Shown here piece by piece: positions 19,141 through 27,741 of a stretch of 64,000 bases of DNA. The position numbers were made by a program, and so were the translations under genes. The notes beneath the pieces are model-generated. The model did no database searches and had not been told where the DNA came from. It saw only the letters and a list, made by a program, of their open reading frames with translations. Positions within the stretch are counted from its first letter, which is position 1; each line of letters opens with the position of its first letter. Source of the stretch: Comamonas halotolerans (GTDB lineage: Bacteria > Pseudomonadota > Gammaproteobacteria > Burkholderiales > Burkholderiaceae_C); NCBI RefSeq assembly GCF_030162935.1, contig NZ_JASAUZ010000067.1, positions 121,649-185,648 of the forward strand. The letters run 5' to 3'.

Positions 19141-20502
19141 TTAGAAACGATGGCGGATACCCGCCGTAATGCCAGTACGAGAGCGGGCTCCGGAAGTATC
19201 GATGGCCATCGCTGAACCACCACTCAGCTTGGTGTGATCCACAGCAAAGTACGCATCCGTACGCTTGCTGAATGCATAGTCAACCGCGGCAATCATGAAG
19301 TTAGCCTTGCCGTTGTATAGGCCAGAAGCACCACCCGACTGCTTCGCATGGAAGTAATGCAGACCAGCATTGATCTGCGGCGTAATTTGGTAGCCAAATC
19401 CCACCTTCATCATCTGGCGTTTGTCTGCATCTCCAGGCTGGAAGCCGCCATTGGTTTGGCCTGACCACATGCTACCCACGATTGCCAGATCGGTCTGGTT
19501 GCGAATTTGCCCCACAATGTCTGTCGCTCCCGCACGATCAATCCTGATCTTGTTCAGACCATACCCCACGTTCACGTACAGCGGACCGGAGCGGTAGGAA
19601 CCGCCGATTGTCCATGCATCCAAATCCGAGCCACCAGGAAGTTCGGTGCGCAAGAAACCACCACCCACGGAAACTCCATTCTCGGAGTAACGCAAGAAAC
19701 CGCCCATAGTTTTCAACGCGCCTGAAGCAACGCCAGGAATAGCACCAGTTGCATAAGCACCCACTGCCTGACCCACCGCATTCATCGTGTACTGATACCC
19801 AGCTGCCTGAGCAGCAGCGTTTGCTTGAGCAGGAGTTCCGCCACCAGCGAGGACGGCTTGTGCAGCAGCCTGACCAGCTGCCGCCGCACCGGGTGCTGCA
19901 GCAACTTGCGCTGCGCCTGCTGCTGATAACGCCCCTTGCTCAATTTTTTTAGTGTCGTTTCCTTCTTCAAAGGAGTATTGCAAAGTACCCACCCAATTGC
20001 GGCTAGGTGTCGCCAGCGTGTACTTCAAAGCATTACTGGTACGTGCACCCGCAGCCATTCCCAGCTCCGGCTTATAAGCATCCATATAGGGCGAATATGG
20101 GAAGGACGAATAGGTGCTGGTGACCACATCAAACAACACGTTCCACTGGCGCCCCATGGTCAGGCGACCATATGGACCTTGCAAACCAACGTAGGCCAGC
20201 TGGAAAAATGGTGTACTCACACTGCCATCGTCGGCATTGAAGCGGTTTTCCATGTGTGCAATGGCTTTGCTACCCCCACCAAGATCCTCTTCAATATTCA
20301 GTCCCCAACGACTTTGAGACATGCCTCCTCCAATCATCTTTGTCAGACGATCTTGACCAGCCCCTTCGTTGTTGGTGTGGCGAACTGCTGCGTCAACAAT
20401 CCCCCACAACTCCACCTTGCTAGCACCTGAGTTCTGTGCCAGCACTGGCAAGGCACTGCCACACAAAAGCGTTGCAGCCATAGCAATGATTTTCTTCTGC
20501 AT
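19141..20502 (-). CDS. Gram-negative porin with large Ala-rich insertion
   Basis: A 453-residue outer-membrane porin of the Burkholderiales trimeric type. It has a signal peptide of about 22 residues (cleavage after ALPVLA), an early VELWGIVDAAV first strand, a LGLNIEEDLG-like second region, and the C-terminal strand ending in Phe (GIRHRF). It is some 75-100 residues longer than its relatives because residues about 187-262 are nearly all Ala, Gly and Gln, between the strands SFEEGND and MGGFLRYSENGV. This is probably an extended surface loop. The ATG follows AAGGAGAC. Substrate unknown. Confidence 0.92.
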   Translation of the reverse strand: MQKKIIAMAATLLCGSALPVLAQNSGASKVELWGIVDAAVRHTNNEGAGQDRLTKMIGGGMSQSRWGLNIEEDLGGGSKAIAHMENRFNADDGSVSTPFFQLAYVGLQGPYGRLTMGRQWNVLFDVVTSTYSSFPYSPYMDAYKPELGMAAGARTSNALKYTLATPSRNWVGTLQYSFEEGNDTKKIEQGALSAAGAAQVAAAPGAAAAGQAAAQAVLAGGGTPAQANAAAQAAGYQYTMNAVGQAVGAYATGAIPGVASGALKTMGGFLRYSENGVSVGGGFLRTELPGGSDLDAWTIGGSYRSGPLYVNVGYGLNKIRIDRAGATDIVGQIRNQTDLAIVGSMWSGQTNGGFQPGDADKRQMMKVGFGYQITPQINAGLHYFHAKQSGGASGLYNGKANFMIAAVDYAFSKRTDAYFAVDHTKLSGGSAMAIDTSGARSRTGITAGIRHRF

Positions 20503-20631
20503 CTTTTTGTCTCCTTGAGTGAATGTTCGAATCAGGATGCAAAACCATTCTAGAAAAGCACAGCCGTTCTAATTATTTTTTTCGCACGAAAACCACGCTC
20601 GTTTTCCCGTGTCTTTTTTCCCTACAAACGC

Positions 20632-20661
20632 AAAAAAGCCAGTCCGAAGACTGGCTTTTTT
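20632..20661 (-). terminator. Rho-independent terminator after porin 2
   Basis: AAGCCAGTC (20636-20644), loop CGAA, GACTGGCTT (20649-20657), flanked by A-run and T-run on the two sides. A second stem, AAGCTGAG/CTCAGCTT (20674-20694), lies just after the porin stop. Confidence 0.92.
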
Positions 20662-20698
20662 GATATCTAACTAAAGCTGAGGCTAGCTCAGCTTCAAA

Positions 20699-21754
20699 TT
20701 AGAAAGCGTGGCGAACGCCCACTTGTACGGCTTGGATCTTGCCGTCGTCCAGAGCTGGCTTGCCAACACCTGCACCACCCAGGGTGAAGTTGCTGCCGCC
20801 GTTCTTGTTCTTCAGGTAAGAGTATGTACCGTACACAGCAGTGCGCTTGGACAGGTTGTGCACATAACCCAGGGAGAACTGGTCAGCCTTGCCGTCAGCA
20901 GCGCCATCCACTTCGTAGCGGTTGTACGAAGCCTTCACTTCACCAGCTGCGCCAACAGGAGCGGAAACAGCCAGCAGGAAGTTGTCGTAGTCAGCGCTTT
21001 CAACGCTTGTAGGATGAGGTTGGCTCTCTTGGTTCAGGTAAGCAGCAGCCAGCTTCACAACGCCGAAGTTGTAAGAAGCACCGATACCGTAAGCAGTCAG
21101 GCGGTCAGAAGTAGAAGCAAATGCAACGTTAGGATTGTTCTGACGTTCAGCGCCGAAGCCAATGCTCAGAGGGCCGTTATCATAAGTAACGCCCAGGCCG
21201 TAGTAAGCGCCGCGCTTCCAGGTCTTGTCGTCTTGCTCGCCGAATGCATAGTTAGCAGCGAACTTGAAGCCGCTGAAGTCTGGCGAGTAGTAACCAACCA
21301 TGTTGCTCTTACGATTGTCGTAGCCACCTGTGGACCACACGCGCGAAGAGCCGACACCGACGGTGCCGAAGTTGTCGTAACGGCTCACAGCGTCGTAAGC
21401 GGCTGTAGTGGAACGACCCAGACGCAGTTCACCGTAGTTGCTCAACAGGCTCACGGTAGAACGACGCTTGAACTCGAAGCCTTGACCAGCGCCAGCACCA
21501 ACACCGCTACCGTCGTCGTTAGAGATAGCACCTTCCAACCAGAATTGAGCCTTCAGGCCGTTACCCAGGTCTTCCACGCCGCGGAAGCCCAGACGGGAAG
21601 AAGAGTTGCCGCTGTTGCCCAGGCCGGAAACGGTTTCTTCGCCGTCATACACAGTTGCTGCTGCATCCACAACACCGAACAGGGTCACGGAAGATTGGGC
21701 GAAAGCAACGCCAGAAGCAGCAACAGCTGCCAAAGCGATCAGAGATTTCTTCAT
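20699..21754 (-). CDS. Gram-negative porin (Omp32-like)
   Basis: A 351-residue outer-membrane general porin. It has a 19-residue signal peptide ending in VAFA before QSSVTLFGVVDAA, a SSRLGFRGVEDLGNGL second-strand motif, a GRSTTAAYDAV loop-3 region, and the C-terminal VQVGVRHAF with terminal Phe. Omp32-like porins of Comamonadaceae pass small anions. The ATG follows GGAG by 7 bases. Very regular codon use suggests high expression. It has its own terminator and a 366-base upstream region, so it is monocistronic. Confidence 0.95.
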   Translation of the reverse strand: MKKSLIALAAVAASGVAFAQSSVTLFGVVDAAATVYDGEETVSGLGNSGNSSSRLGFRGVEDLGNGLKAQFWLEGAISNDDGSGVGAGAGQGFEFKRRSTVSLLSNYGELRLGRSTTAAYDAVSRYDNFGTVGVGSSRVWSTGGYDNRKSNMVGYYSPDFSGFKFAANYAFGEQDDKTWKRGAYYGLGVTYDNGPLSIGFGAERQNNPNVAFASTSDRLTAYGIGASYNFGVVKLAAAYLNQESQPHPTSVESADYDNFLLAVSAPVGAAGEVKASYNRYEVDGAADGKADQFSLGYVHNLSKRTAVYGTYSYLKNKNGGSNFTLGGAGVGKPALDDGKIQAVQVGVRHAF

Positions 21755-22120
21755 TTGATTACTCCAAGGTTTGTTGAAGGCACGCTGCAGCTTTTTATTG
21801 CCTTGAGACAAGTCAGCCTCCGCAAGTCGCGCCAACCTCCTGGTGGGGAAGTTGAGCTTATTGCACCAGACTGGACAACCTTGCGCAAAGAAAATCCCTT
21901 CCACAGAGCAAAAAACGGCACTTTTTGTTGCCCCGTTGCAACACCTTGTAGGACAAACCGACCCTCTCCTGTAATGTCGACGGTGTCCACAATTAGTGAC
22001 AATTAACCCATCCCCAAACAACATCGGAGAGCGAGTAGCCACTCTCCACCTCATCACGGCACACCTGCATCAAGAGTCCCAAAAAGCGTCTTTTCGGCGC
22101 TTTTAAGACTTATTCCAAGC
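21755..22120. other. intergenic region upstream of porin 2
   Basis: A 366-base gap between the porin and the OsmC-like gene, both minus strand. It should hold the porin promoter and a long 5' untranslated region. An AT-rich stretch at 21991-22006 could be part of the promoter, but no convincing -35/-10 pair was found. The osmC terminator lies at its right end. Confidence 0.5.
22081..22104 (-). terminator. terminator after OsmC-like gene
   Basis: AAAAAGCG (22081-22088) pairs with CGCTTTT (22098-22104) around a 9-base loop; read on the minus strand the stem ends in TTTTT. It begins 17 bases after the osmC-like stop. Confidence 0.7.
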
Positions 22121-22570
22121 TCAAGCCTCCACCACCGCAAAGCTGGTGGTGATTTCTGCTGTTTTGCCCAACATGATGCTGGCTGAGCAATATTTCTCAT
22201 GACTCATCGCAATGGCTCGCTCCACCGCAGCAGCCGGCAGATTCTTGCCCGTCACCGTGAAGTGCATATTGATCTTGGTAAAGACCTTGGGCTCAACCTC
22301 CGCCCGCTCCGCTGTCAATTTGACGGAGCATCCCTTCACATCGTGACGCCCCCGCTTCAGGATGAGCACCACGTCATACGCTGTGCATCCACCTGTTCCC
22401 GCCAGTAACGCCTCCATGGGGCGAGGTGCCAAGTTTTGGCCACCATTGGAAGGATTGCGTTCATCGGGAGCGCCGTCCATTGCCAGCACATGACCGCTGC
22501 CTGTCTCGGCTATAAATCCCATTCCCGAACGTGTGCCAGCCGCGCCTGTCCAGCTTACGGTGCATTCCAT
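22121..22570 (-). CDS. OsmC family peroxiredoxin-like protein
   Basis: A 149-residue OsmC/YhfA-type protein. Visible are the central GGTGGCTAYDVV segment with one conserved Cys and the SHEKYCSASIML segment with the second, the two Cys used for hydroperoxide reduction in this family. A PNGGQNLAPRP-like stretch precedes them. Cytosolic; YhfA members have unclear substrates. The ATG at 22570 follows AGGAG by 7 bases. It is monocistronic, with a terminator. Confidence 0.9.
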   Translation of the reverse strand: MECTVSWTGAAGTRSGMGFIAETGSGHVLAMDGAPDERNPSNGGQNLAPRPMEALLAGTGGCTAYDVVLILKRGRHDVKGCSVKLTAERAEVEPKVFTKINMHFTVTGKNLPAAAVERAIAMSHEKYCSASIMLGKTAEITTSFAVVEA

Positions 22571-22703
22571 AGTGTTTCTCCTGTGCAACTCTCAAATCGA
22601 TAAAACTGCATTTCTGAACCGATTGTCCTCTTCGGTAGAACAGGACTTTCAGAAAATATTGAAATCTTGTTGCGGCGCAGCATGTTCAGCGTATAATCTG
22701 AAT
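22571..22703. other. intergenic region before the candidate RNA
   Basis: Left part of a 376-base gap between the OsmC-like gene and ilvA. It holds the minus-strand osmC ribosome site and, at 22670-22697, the plus-strand promoter of the candidate RNA: TTGCGG, a 16-base spacer and a perfect TATAAT. A minus-strand osmC promoter was not identified. Confidence 0.5.
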
Positions 22704-22828
22704 CTCGCGTTAATCGTTTGCATGGCAAGCGACACACCACAGTCCAGACTGTAGCGCACCCTTTGTCTCCTCCACCTCCTCTAACGGTGGATTCAGCCCC
22801 AAGCCCCAGCGGCTCGGGGCTTTTTTTT
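22704..22828 (+). ncRNA. candidate small RNA or ilvA leader/attenuator
   Basis: The sequence shows TTGCGG (22670-22675), a 16-base spacer and TATAAT (22692-22697), then about 125 bases ending in a strong intrinsic terminator. Inside, ACAGT/ACTGT (22739-22752) and TCCACC/GGTGGA (22771-22791) form two hairpins. The second exposes UCCUCUAAC in its loop, an anti-Shine-Dalgarno-like sequence, and more CCUCC repeats flank it. A ten-codon ATG...TAG frame (22722-22754) is present but lacks Ile/Val/Leu runs, so classic ilv attenuation is doubtful. It could be a free small RNA or a leader of ilvA (start 22947). Confidence 0.45.
22801..22828 (+). terminator. Rho-independent terminator upstream of ilvA
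   Basis: AAGCCCC (22801-22807), 8-base loop, GGGGCTT (22816-22822) and a run of eight T. No coding gene precedes it on this strand, so it ends a non-coding transcript or attenuates ilvA. Confidence 0.88.
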
Positions 22829-22946
22829 GGTCCACGATGCCGCCCGTACAGGACCAACATGCCCACTCTTCAAGTCATGTGCCTATGATGGAGGGTTTCT
22901 GCGGGCACTCCCATCAGCGCCTGCTGCCTTTTCGGTTTGTCGCTGT

Positions 22947-24506
22947 ATGACTGCATCCAAGACACTTACTCCCTTTGATTACTTGACCAAGATCTTGACT
23001 GCCCGCGTCTATGACGTAGCTGTGGAGTCTGATCTGGAGCCAGCCAAGAATCTCAGCCGCCGCTTGCACAACAAGGTGCTGCTCAAGCGCGAGGACCAGC
23101 AACCTGTATTCAGTTTCAAGCTGCGTGGCGCTTACAACAAAATGGCCAATCTTTCGGCAGAGCAGCTCCAGCGCGGAGTGATTTGTGCCTCGGCTGGCAA
23201 CCATGCCCAGGGTGTGGCTCTGGGTGCCAAAAAGCTGGGGTGCCGCGCTGTAATCGTGATGCCCACCACCACCCCTCAAGTAAAGATAGATGCCGTACAG
23301 GCTCTGGGAGGTGAAGTGGTGCTGGCAGGTGACAGCTATTCCGACGCCTACAAACACTCCGTCAAGCTGCAAAAAGATGAGGGTCTGACCTTCGTGCATC
23401 CCTTTGATGACCCAGACGTCATTGCCGGACAAGGCACGATTGCCATGGAAATGCTCAGCCAGTTGCAAAAACTGGGCAGCCCGCGCCTGGACGCGGTATT
23501 CGTGGCGATTGGTGGAGGCGGTCTGATCAGCGGTGTTGCCAATTACATCAAGGCGGTGCGTCCTGACATCAAAGTCATTGGCGTGCAGACCAAGGATTCC
23601 AACGCCATGTTTCAGTCCGTACAAGCTGGCCAGCGCGTGGAATTGCCCGATGTCGGGCTGTTTTCGGATGGCACTGCTGTAAAGCTGGTGGGTGAGGAAA
23701 CCTTCCGCATTGCTCAAGGATTGGTGGATGATTACATCGAGGTGGACACCGACCAGGTCTGCGCTGCCATCAAGGACATCTTTGTCGACACACGCTCCAT
23801 CGTCGAGCCGTCAGGCGCTCTGGCCGTAGCAGCCATCAAGCAGTATGTGGCCAAGCACAAGACCAAGGGTGAGACCTATGCGGCCATCCTGTGCGGCGCG
23901 AACATGAACTTTGACCGCTTGCGCTTTGTGGCCGAGCGTGCGGAGGTGGGTGAAGAGCGCGAAGCTCTGTTTGCCGTCACCATTCCGGAGGAGCGAGGAA
24001 GCTTCAAGCGATTCTGTGAAGTGGTGGGCCAATTGCCAGGCGGCGCGCGCAACGTCACCGAGTTCAACTACCGTATCAGCCACGACAGCAAGGCCCATGT
24101 GTTTGTCGGTCTGACCACCAATGCCAAGGGTGAAAGTGAAAAGATCGCCAAGAACTTCGAGAAAAAAGGCTTTTCGGCCCTGGATCTGACATTTGATGAA
24201 ATGGCCAAGGAACACCTGCGCCATATGGTGGGTGGGCACTCTCCGCTGGCGCAGGAAGAGCGCTTGCTTCGCTTTGTCTTTCCGGAACGTCCCGGTGCCC
24301 TGTTCAAATTCCTGAGCCTCATGGCGCCAACCTGGAATATCTCGCTGTTCCATTACCGCAACCAGGGCGCTGACTACGGCCGTATTCTGGTGGGCATGCA
24401 AGTGCCTGCCAAGGACAGCAAAAAATTCGACACCTTCCTCAAGCAACTGGGCTATCCCTGGGTGGAAGAAACCGCCAACCCCGCTTACCAGCTATTCTTG
24501 AAATAA
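22947..24506 (+). CDS. ilvA: threonine ammonia-lyase, biosynthetic
   Basis: A 519-residue PLP enzyme, the full-length biosynthetic form. It deaminates threonine to 2-oxobutyrate, the first step to isoleucine. Residues 1-330 are the catalytic domain with the PLP Lys in VFSFKLRGAYNK, the SAGNHAQG loop and the IGGGGLISG phosphate loop. Residues about 335-515 hold two ACT-like regulatory domains (LFAVTIPEERGSF and LLRFVFPERPGAL) that bind isoleucine or valine. The ATG at 22947 begins the family N-terminus. A leader terminator upstream hints at transcriptional control. Confidence 0.97.
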   Translation: MTASKTLTPFDYLTKILTARVYDVAVESDLEPAKNLSRRLHNKVLLKREDQQPVFSFKLRGAYNKMANLSAEQLQRGVICASAGNHAQGVALGAKKLGCRAVIVMPTTTPQVKIDAVQALGGEVVLAGDSYSDAYKHSVKLQKDEGLTFVHPFDDPDVIAGQGTIAMEMLSQLQKLGSPRLDAVFVAIGGGGLISGVANYIKAVRPDIKVIGVQTKDSNAMFQSVQAGQRVELPDVGLFSDGTAVKLVGEETFRIAQGLVDDYIEVDTDQVCAAIKDIFVDTRSIVEPSGALAVAAIKQYVAKHKTKGETYAAILCGANMNFDRLRFVAERAEVGEEREALFAVTIPEERGSFKRFCEVVGQLPGGARNVTEFNYRISHDSKAHVFVGLTTNAKGESEKIAKNFEKKGFSALDLTFDEMAKEHLRHMVGGHSPLAQEERLLRFVFPERPGALFKFLSLMAPTWNISLFHYRNQGADYGRILVGMQVPAKDSKKFDTFLKQLGYPWVEETANPAYQLFLK

Positions 24507-24573
24507 GACGGCGCGCCTTATCTGCCCACCCAAACACCCCTCCGCTGAATGGGGGATCTGGCTTTTCACACGC

Positions 24574-25380
24574 ATGCCATTCCTTCGCCACTTCTTACTG
24601 GCCGTTCAATTCTTCAGCCGCATTCCTGTGACTGGTCGCTTGGCCGCCTGGGTTGGCTGGAGCCCCGAGCTGCAGCGTGCCAGTGCAGCCCATTTGCCAG
24701 GTGTTGGCTGGCTGGTGGGCCTGGTCGGTGCGATTGCTTTGATGGCTGCGGGCTATCTGCTGCCCTCACACCCCATGCAAGCTTGGGTGGCTGCCGTGAT
24801 CAGCACGATCGCCACGCTGCTCATAACCGGCGGTTTTCACGAAGACGGCATGGCCGACGTGGCAGACGGCCTGGGTGGTCACCTGCCGGCAGAGCGAGCT
24901 CTGGAGGTCATGAAAGACTCGCGCCTGGGCGCGTATGGCGTAATGGCGCTGTGCATCGGACTGATCAGCAAAATCACCCTGGTCGCTCTTTTGGCCTCTA
25001 TCAACTTCACAGCAGCTGCGGTGCTGCTGTGCTGCGTGCATGTACTCTCTCGTGGTGCCCCATTGGTGCTGATGCGCCTGCTGCCGCATGTCAGCTTGCC
25101 AGCATCCTCGAAAACCCTGCACATCGCAGGACAGCCCTTAGGCTGGGCTGGACTGGTGACAGGCCTGCTGTGGTGCCTGCCCGCAGCTGTTGCAGTGGCT
25201 GTGGACTTATGGGTTGAGGTGGCTCTGGCCATGCTGCTGACGGCCGCTGTCATCACCAGCTATATGGGCTGGCGCTTTCACCGCCGCCTGGGCGGCATGA
25301 CCGGTGACTGCCTGGGTGCCACCCAGCAAGTGTGTGAGCTGGGCATGTACCTGGCCGCAGCAACCGTGCTTTGGCATTGA
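24574..25380 (+). CDS. cobS: adenosylcobinamide-GDP ribazoletransferase
   Basis: A 268-residue polytopic inner-membrane enzyme that joins adenosylcobinamide-GDP to alpha-ribazole (phosphate) at the end of cobalamin assembly. The hallmark GGFHEDGMADVADGLGG lies near residues 88-104, followed by the DSRLGAYG segment, with about six hydrophobic stretches. cobC begins two bases after its stop. No other cobalamin genes lie in the window and no cobalamin riboswitch fits the 67-base gap after ilvA, so cobamide completion or salvage is suggested. Confidence 0.95.
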   Translation: MPFLRHFLLAVQFFSRIPVTGRLAAWVGWSPELQRASAAHLPGVGWLVGLVGAIALMAAGYLLPSHPMQAWVAAVISTIATLLITGGFHEDGMADVADGLGGHLPAERALEVMKDSRLGAYGVMALCIGLISKITLVALLASINFTAAAVLLCCVHVLSRGAPLVLMRLLPHVSLPASSKTLHIAGQPLGWAGLVTGLLWCLPAAVAVAVDLWVEVALAMLLTAAVITSYMGWRFHRRLGGMTGDCLGATQQVCELGMYLAAATVLWH

Positions 25381-25381
25381 C

Positions 25382-25993
25382 ATGCAAGCACAAGCACCAT
25401 CCCTGTGGCTGCTCCGTCATGCACAACCACTGATTGCCCCTGGTGTCTGCTACGGTCAGCTGGATGTAGCAGCAGACCCGCAATCCACGGCTCAAGCTGC
25501 ACAGCGCTTTGGCGCACTGCAAGCACCCGGCACCACAGTGCGTATTTCCCCACTGCAAAGATGTGTACACCTGGCACGTGCCCTCCCGGTAGAACCCGCA
25601 AGTTTGATCCTTGACCCACGTTTGCAGGAAATGCATTTTGGACACTGGGAAGGTCGATCCTGGAACGATATCGAGCGTAATGCCGTGGATGCCTGGTCGC
25701 AGGATTTGTACAACTACGCGCCGGGAAATGGCGAAAGCCTGCGCAGCATGCTGCAACGCGTGCGCAGCGCTTTGCTGTACAGCTGGCAGCACGACAGCCT
25801 GCAAGGCAAGCGCAATGTCATCTGGGTCACACATGCCGGGGTGATCCGCTGTGTACAGTGGCTGCTGCACCATGGCGAGGCACAACCCCATGCAGCCAAC
25901 TGGAACCTGCCTGCACCGGCCTTTGGTCAAAGCTTGTGCCTGCACTGGGAAAACCACGCGAACGCATTGCACACCTTGCAGGCTACGCACTGA
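25382..25993 (+). CDS. cobC: alpha-ribazole phosphatase (histidine phosphatase family)
   Basis: A 203-residue histidine phosphatase. The catalytic RHAQP (RHG motif) lies near the start, the second Arg in RISPLQR, Glu in EMHFGHWEG, and the second His in WVTHAGVIR. By family and by position directly after cobS it removes the 5'-phosphate of alpha-ribazole phosphate or of the cobalamin phosphate. The ATG at 25382 is one base past the cobS stop, so the pair is translationally linked. A general phosphoglycerate-mutase-like function is possible but less likely. Confidence 0.9.
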   Translation: MQAQAPSLWLLRHAQPLIAPGVCYGQLDVAADPQSTAQAAQRFGALQAPGTTVRISPLQRCVHLARALPVEPASLILDPRLQEMHFGHWEGRSWNDIERNAVDAWSQDLYNYAPGNGESLRSMLQRVRSALLYSWQHDSLQGKRNVIWVTHAGVIRCVQWLLHHGEAQPHAANWNLPAPAFGQSLCLHWENHANALHTLQATH

Positions 25994-26026
25994 ATCCACG
26001 CCTTTTCACATTTTCTACAGACTGCC

Positions 26027-26290
26027 ATGCCCCTTGAATTACCCGAAGCCGCACAACAGCAAGCCATTGCCTCACTGGAGCGCTATTTTCGCGAATACAT
26101 GGACGAGCCCATTGGCAACGTGGCTGCGGGAGGTTTGCTGAAATTCTTTGTCGCAGAAATTGGCCCAGCCCTCTACAACCAAGGCGTGGCGGATGCACAG
26201 ACGCACATGCAGCAACGCGCCGCCGAGATGGATATTGACGTGCACCACACCCCGTTTACGTTCTGGGACTCGCGCAAGCGCCGCCCATAA
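26027..26290 (+). CDS. DUF2164 family protein
   Basis: An 87-residue cytosolic protein of the DUF2164 family. It carries the typical YFREYMDEPIGNVAAGGLL and EIGPALYNQGVADA segments and an HHTPFTFW end. It is predicted mostly helical, with no membrane segment. The function is unknown. It follows cobC by 33 bases and may share its transcript. Confidence 0.88.
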   Translation: MPLELPEAAQQQAIASLERYFREYMDEPIGNVAAGGLLKFFVAEIGPALYNQGVADAQTHMQQRAAEMDIDVHHTPFTFWDSRKRRP

Positions 26291-26335
26291 CCTGCGCGGC
26301 AGGGGGATATCCACCTCCTGCCCCACAATGTGCAT

Positions 26336-26632
26336 ATGTTTGAATCCTTGCGCTCTTGGGCCACCCCTTACGGTGGCGATGCTTTTCTCTACATCACGCT
26401 CCTGGCGGTGCTCAGCTTTGCGGCCCTGCTGGTACTTAAACCACGGCTGAGCACATTCACTCTCAATCGCATGATTCGCCTGGGCGCGCTCATTGCACTG
26501 CCTCTGTCCTTTGTGTCCATGGAGATGGGCAACAACAACTGGGGAGTCGCTGTGGTGGCCATTGTCTGGGCCGTCCTGGTGGCCATCATCTGTAAAAACG
26601 AAACCGTCAAACGCGAATTGGCTAAAAAATAA
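26336..26632 (+). CDS. small hypothetical membrane protein
   Basis: A 98-residue protein with three hydrophobic stretches (about residues 15-35, 47-62 and 68-86) and a basic C-terminal tail KNETVKRELAKK. Not recognised; it may be a conserved inner-membrane protein of Comamonadaceae. ATG at 26336 is chosen; a GTG lies two codons earlier. The spacing from the DUF2164 gene is 45 bases. Confidence 0.65.
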   Translation: MFESLRSWATPYGGDAFLYITLLAVLSFAALLVLKPRLSTFTLNRMIRLGALIALPLSFVSMEMGNNNWGVAVVAIVWAVLVAIICKNETVKRELAKK

Positions 26633-26727
26633 GGCTGGAAGGCGACTTTATCGCCTAGCTTGCCGTAGCAAACCGCAACGGACAGCGACAAGCGCTTGCT
26701 GATTCCCTTTCAAGAGTGGAGACCGAT

Positions 26728-27729
26728 ATGCATTTCAAAACACCGCGGCTTTCCATGCTGGACCTGGTGGCTGTGCGCGAAGGTGGCAGCGTCCGTCAGG
26801 CGCTGGACATTGCCGTGCAGACCGCGCAAAAGGTCGAAGCGCTAGGTTTTGCCCGCTACTGGCTGGCCGAGCACCACAACATGCCGGGCATTGCCAGCTC
26901 GGCCACTGCAGTGCTGATCGGTCATATCGCCGGCAAGACCGAACGCATCCGCGTGGGCTCGGGCGGCATCATGCTGCCCAATCATGCACCCCTGGTTGTT
27001 GCCGAAGCCTTCGGCACTCTGGCTGAACTGTACCCGGGACGCATTGATCTGGGCCTGGGCCGTGCGCCTGGAACCGATGGCCCGACCATGCGCGCTTTGC
27101 GTCGTGATCGGGTAGAGACTGAGGAAGACTTCCCACGCGATGTGGCCGAGCTACAGCGCCTGCTGGGCCCTGCGCAGGCTGATGCACGCATCAGTGCCAC
27201 ACCAGGCACAGACACCAACATTCCTATCTGGTTGCTCGGATCCAGCCTGTACTCCGCACAACTGGCCGCCATGAAGGGGTTGCCATACGCCTTCGCTTCT
27301 CACTTCGCCCCGCGTTTTCTGCACCAGGCCATTGCGCTGTACCGCCAGTTGTTTCGCCCCTCTGCCGCCCTGTCCAAGCCCTATGTGATGGTGGGCGTAC
27401 CAGTGGTCGCTGCAGCAAGTGATGAAGAGGCGCAATTTCTGGCCAGCAGCACCCAGCAGCGCGTACTGGGCATTTTGACCGGCCAGCGCGGCAAGCTGCC
27501 ACCGCCCGTGGATGGGTTCATGGCTCAACTGGGCCCACGTGAGCAAGCCGCCATCAATGACTTCCTGGCCATGTCCGTCATCGGCGATGCGGACACCGTG
27601 CGCAAAGGCTTCGCACGCATCCAGCAAGCCACAGAAGCCGATGAGCTCATTTTGGTGACCGATGTGTACGATCCCGCTTTGCGCATGCGCTCCCTGGAAA
27701 TCGCAGCGCAGGCCATTCAACCCACCTGA
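26728..27729 (+). CDS. LLM class flavin-dependent oxidoreductase (luciferase-like, YhbW type)
   Basis: A 333-residue bacterial-luciferase-like TIM-barrel protein using FMN or F420-type flavin. Visible are [38 protein letters not shown] and [12 protein letters not shown], all typical of the single-component YhbW/luxAB-like branch. The reaction is an unknown oxidation or monooxygenation. The ATG at 26728 follows GGAG by 6 bases; GTG at 26716 is an alternative. The next gene starts 12 bases after its stop, so the two are likely cotranscribed. Confidence 0.93.
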   Translation: MHFKTPRLSMLDLVAVREGGSVRQALDIAVQTAQKVEALGFARYWLAEHHNMPGIASSATAVLIGHIAGKTERIRVGSGGIMLPNHAPLVVAEAFGTLAELYPGRIDLGLGRAPGTDGPTMRALRRDRVETEEDFPRDVAELQRLLGPAQADARISATPGTDTNIPIWLLGSSLYSAQLAAMKGLPYAFASHFAPRFLHQAIALYRQLFRPSAALSKPYVMVGVPVVAAASDEEAQFLASSTQQRVLGILTGQRGKLPPPVDGFMAQLGPREQAAINDFLAMSVIGDADTVRKGFARIQQATEADELILVTDVYDPALRMRSLEIAAQAIQPT

Positions 27730-27741
27730 GTCCGCTTCACC

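Noticed and set aside
20708..22006. Open frame of 432 codons on the plus strand across porin 2
   Set aside because: It mirrors the porin's codon periodicity and reads Val/Ala/Gln repeats only.
22722..22754. Ten-codon frame MASDTPQSRL in the RNA upstream of ilvA as an attenuation leader peptide
   Set aside because: It lacks Ile, Val or Leu runs and has no good ribosome site.
24507..24573. Cobalamin riboswitch upstream of cobS
   Set aside because: The gap is only 67 bases and no B12-box-like sequence was seen.
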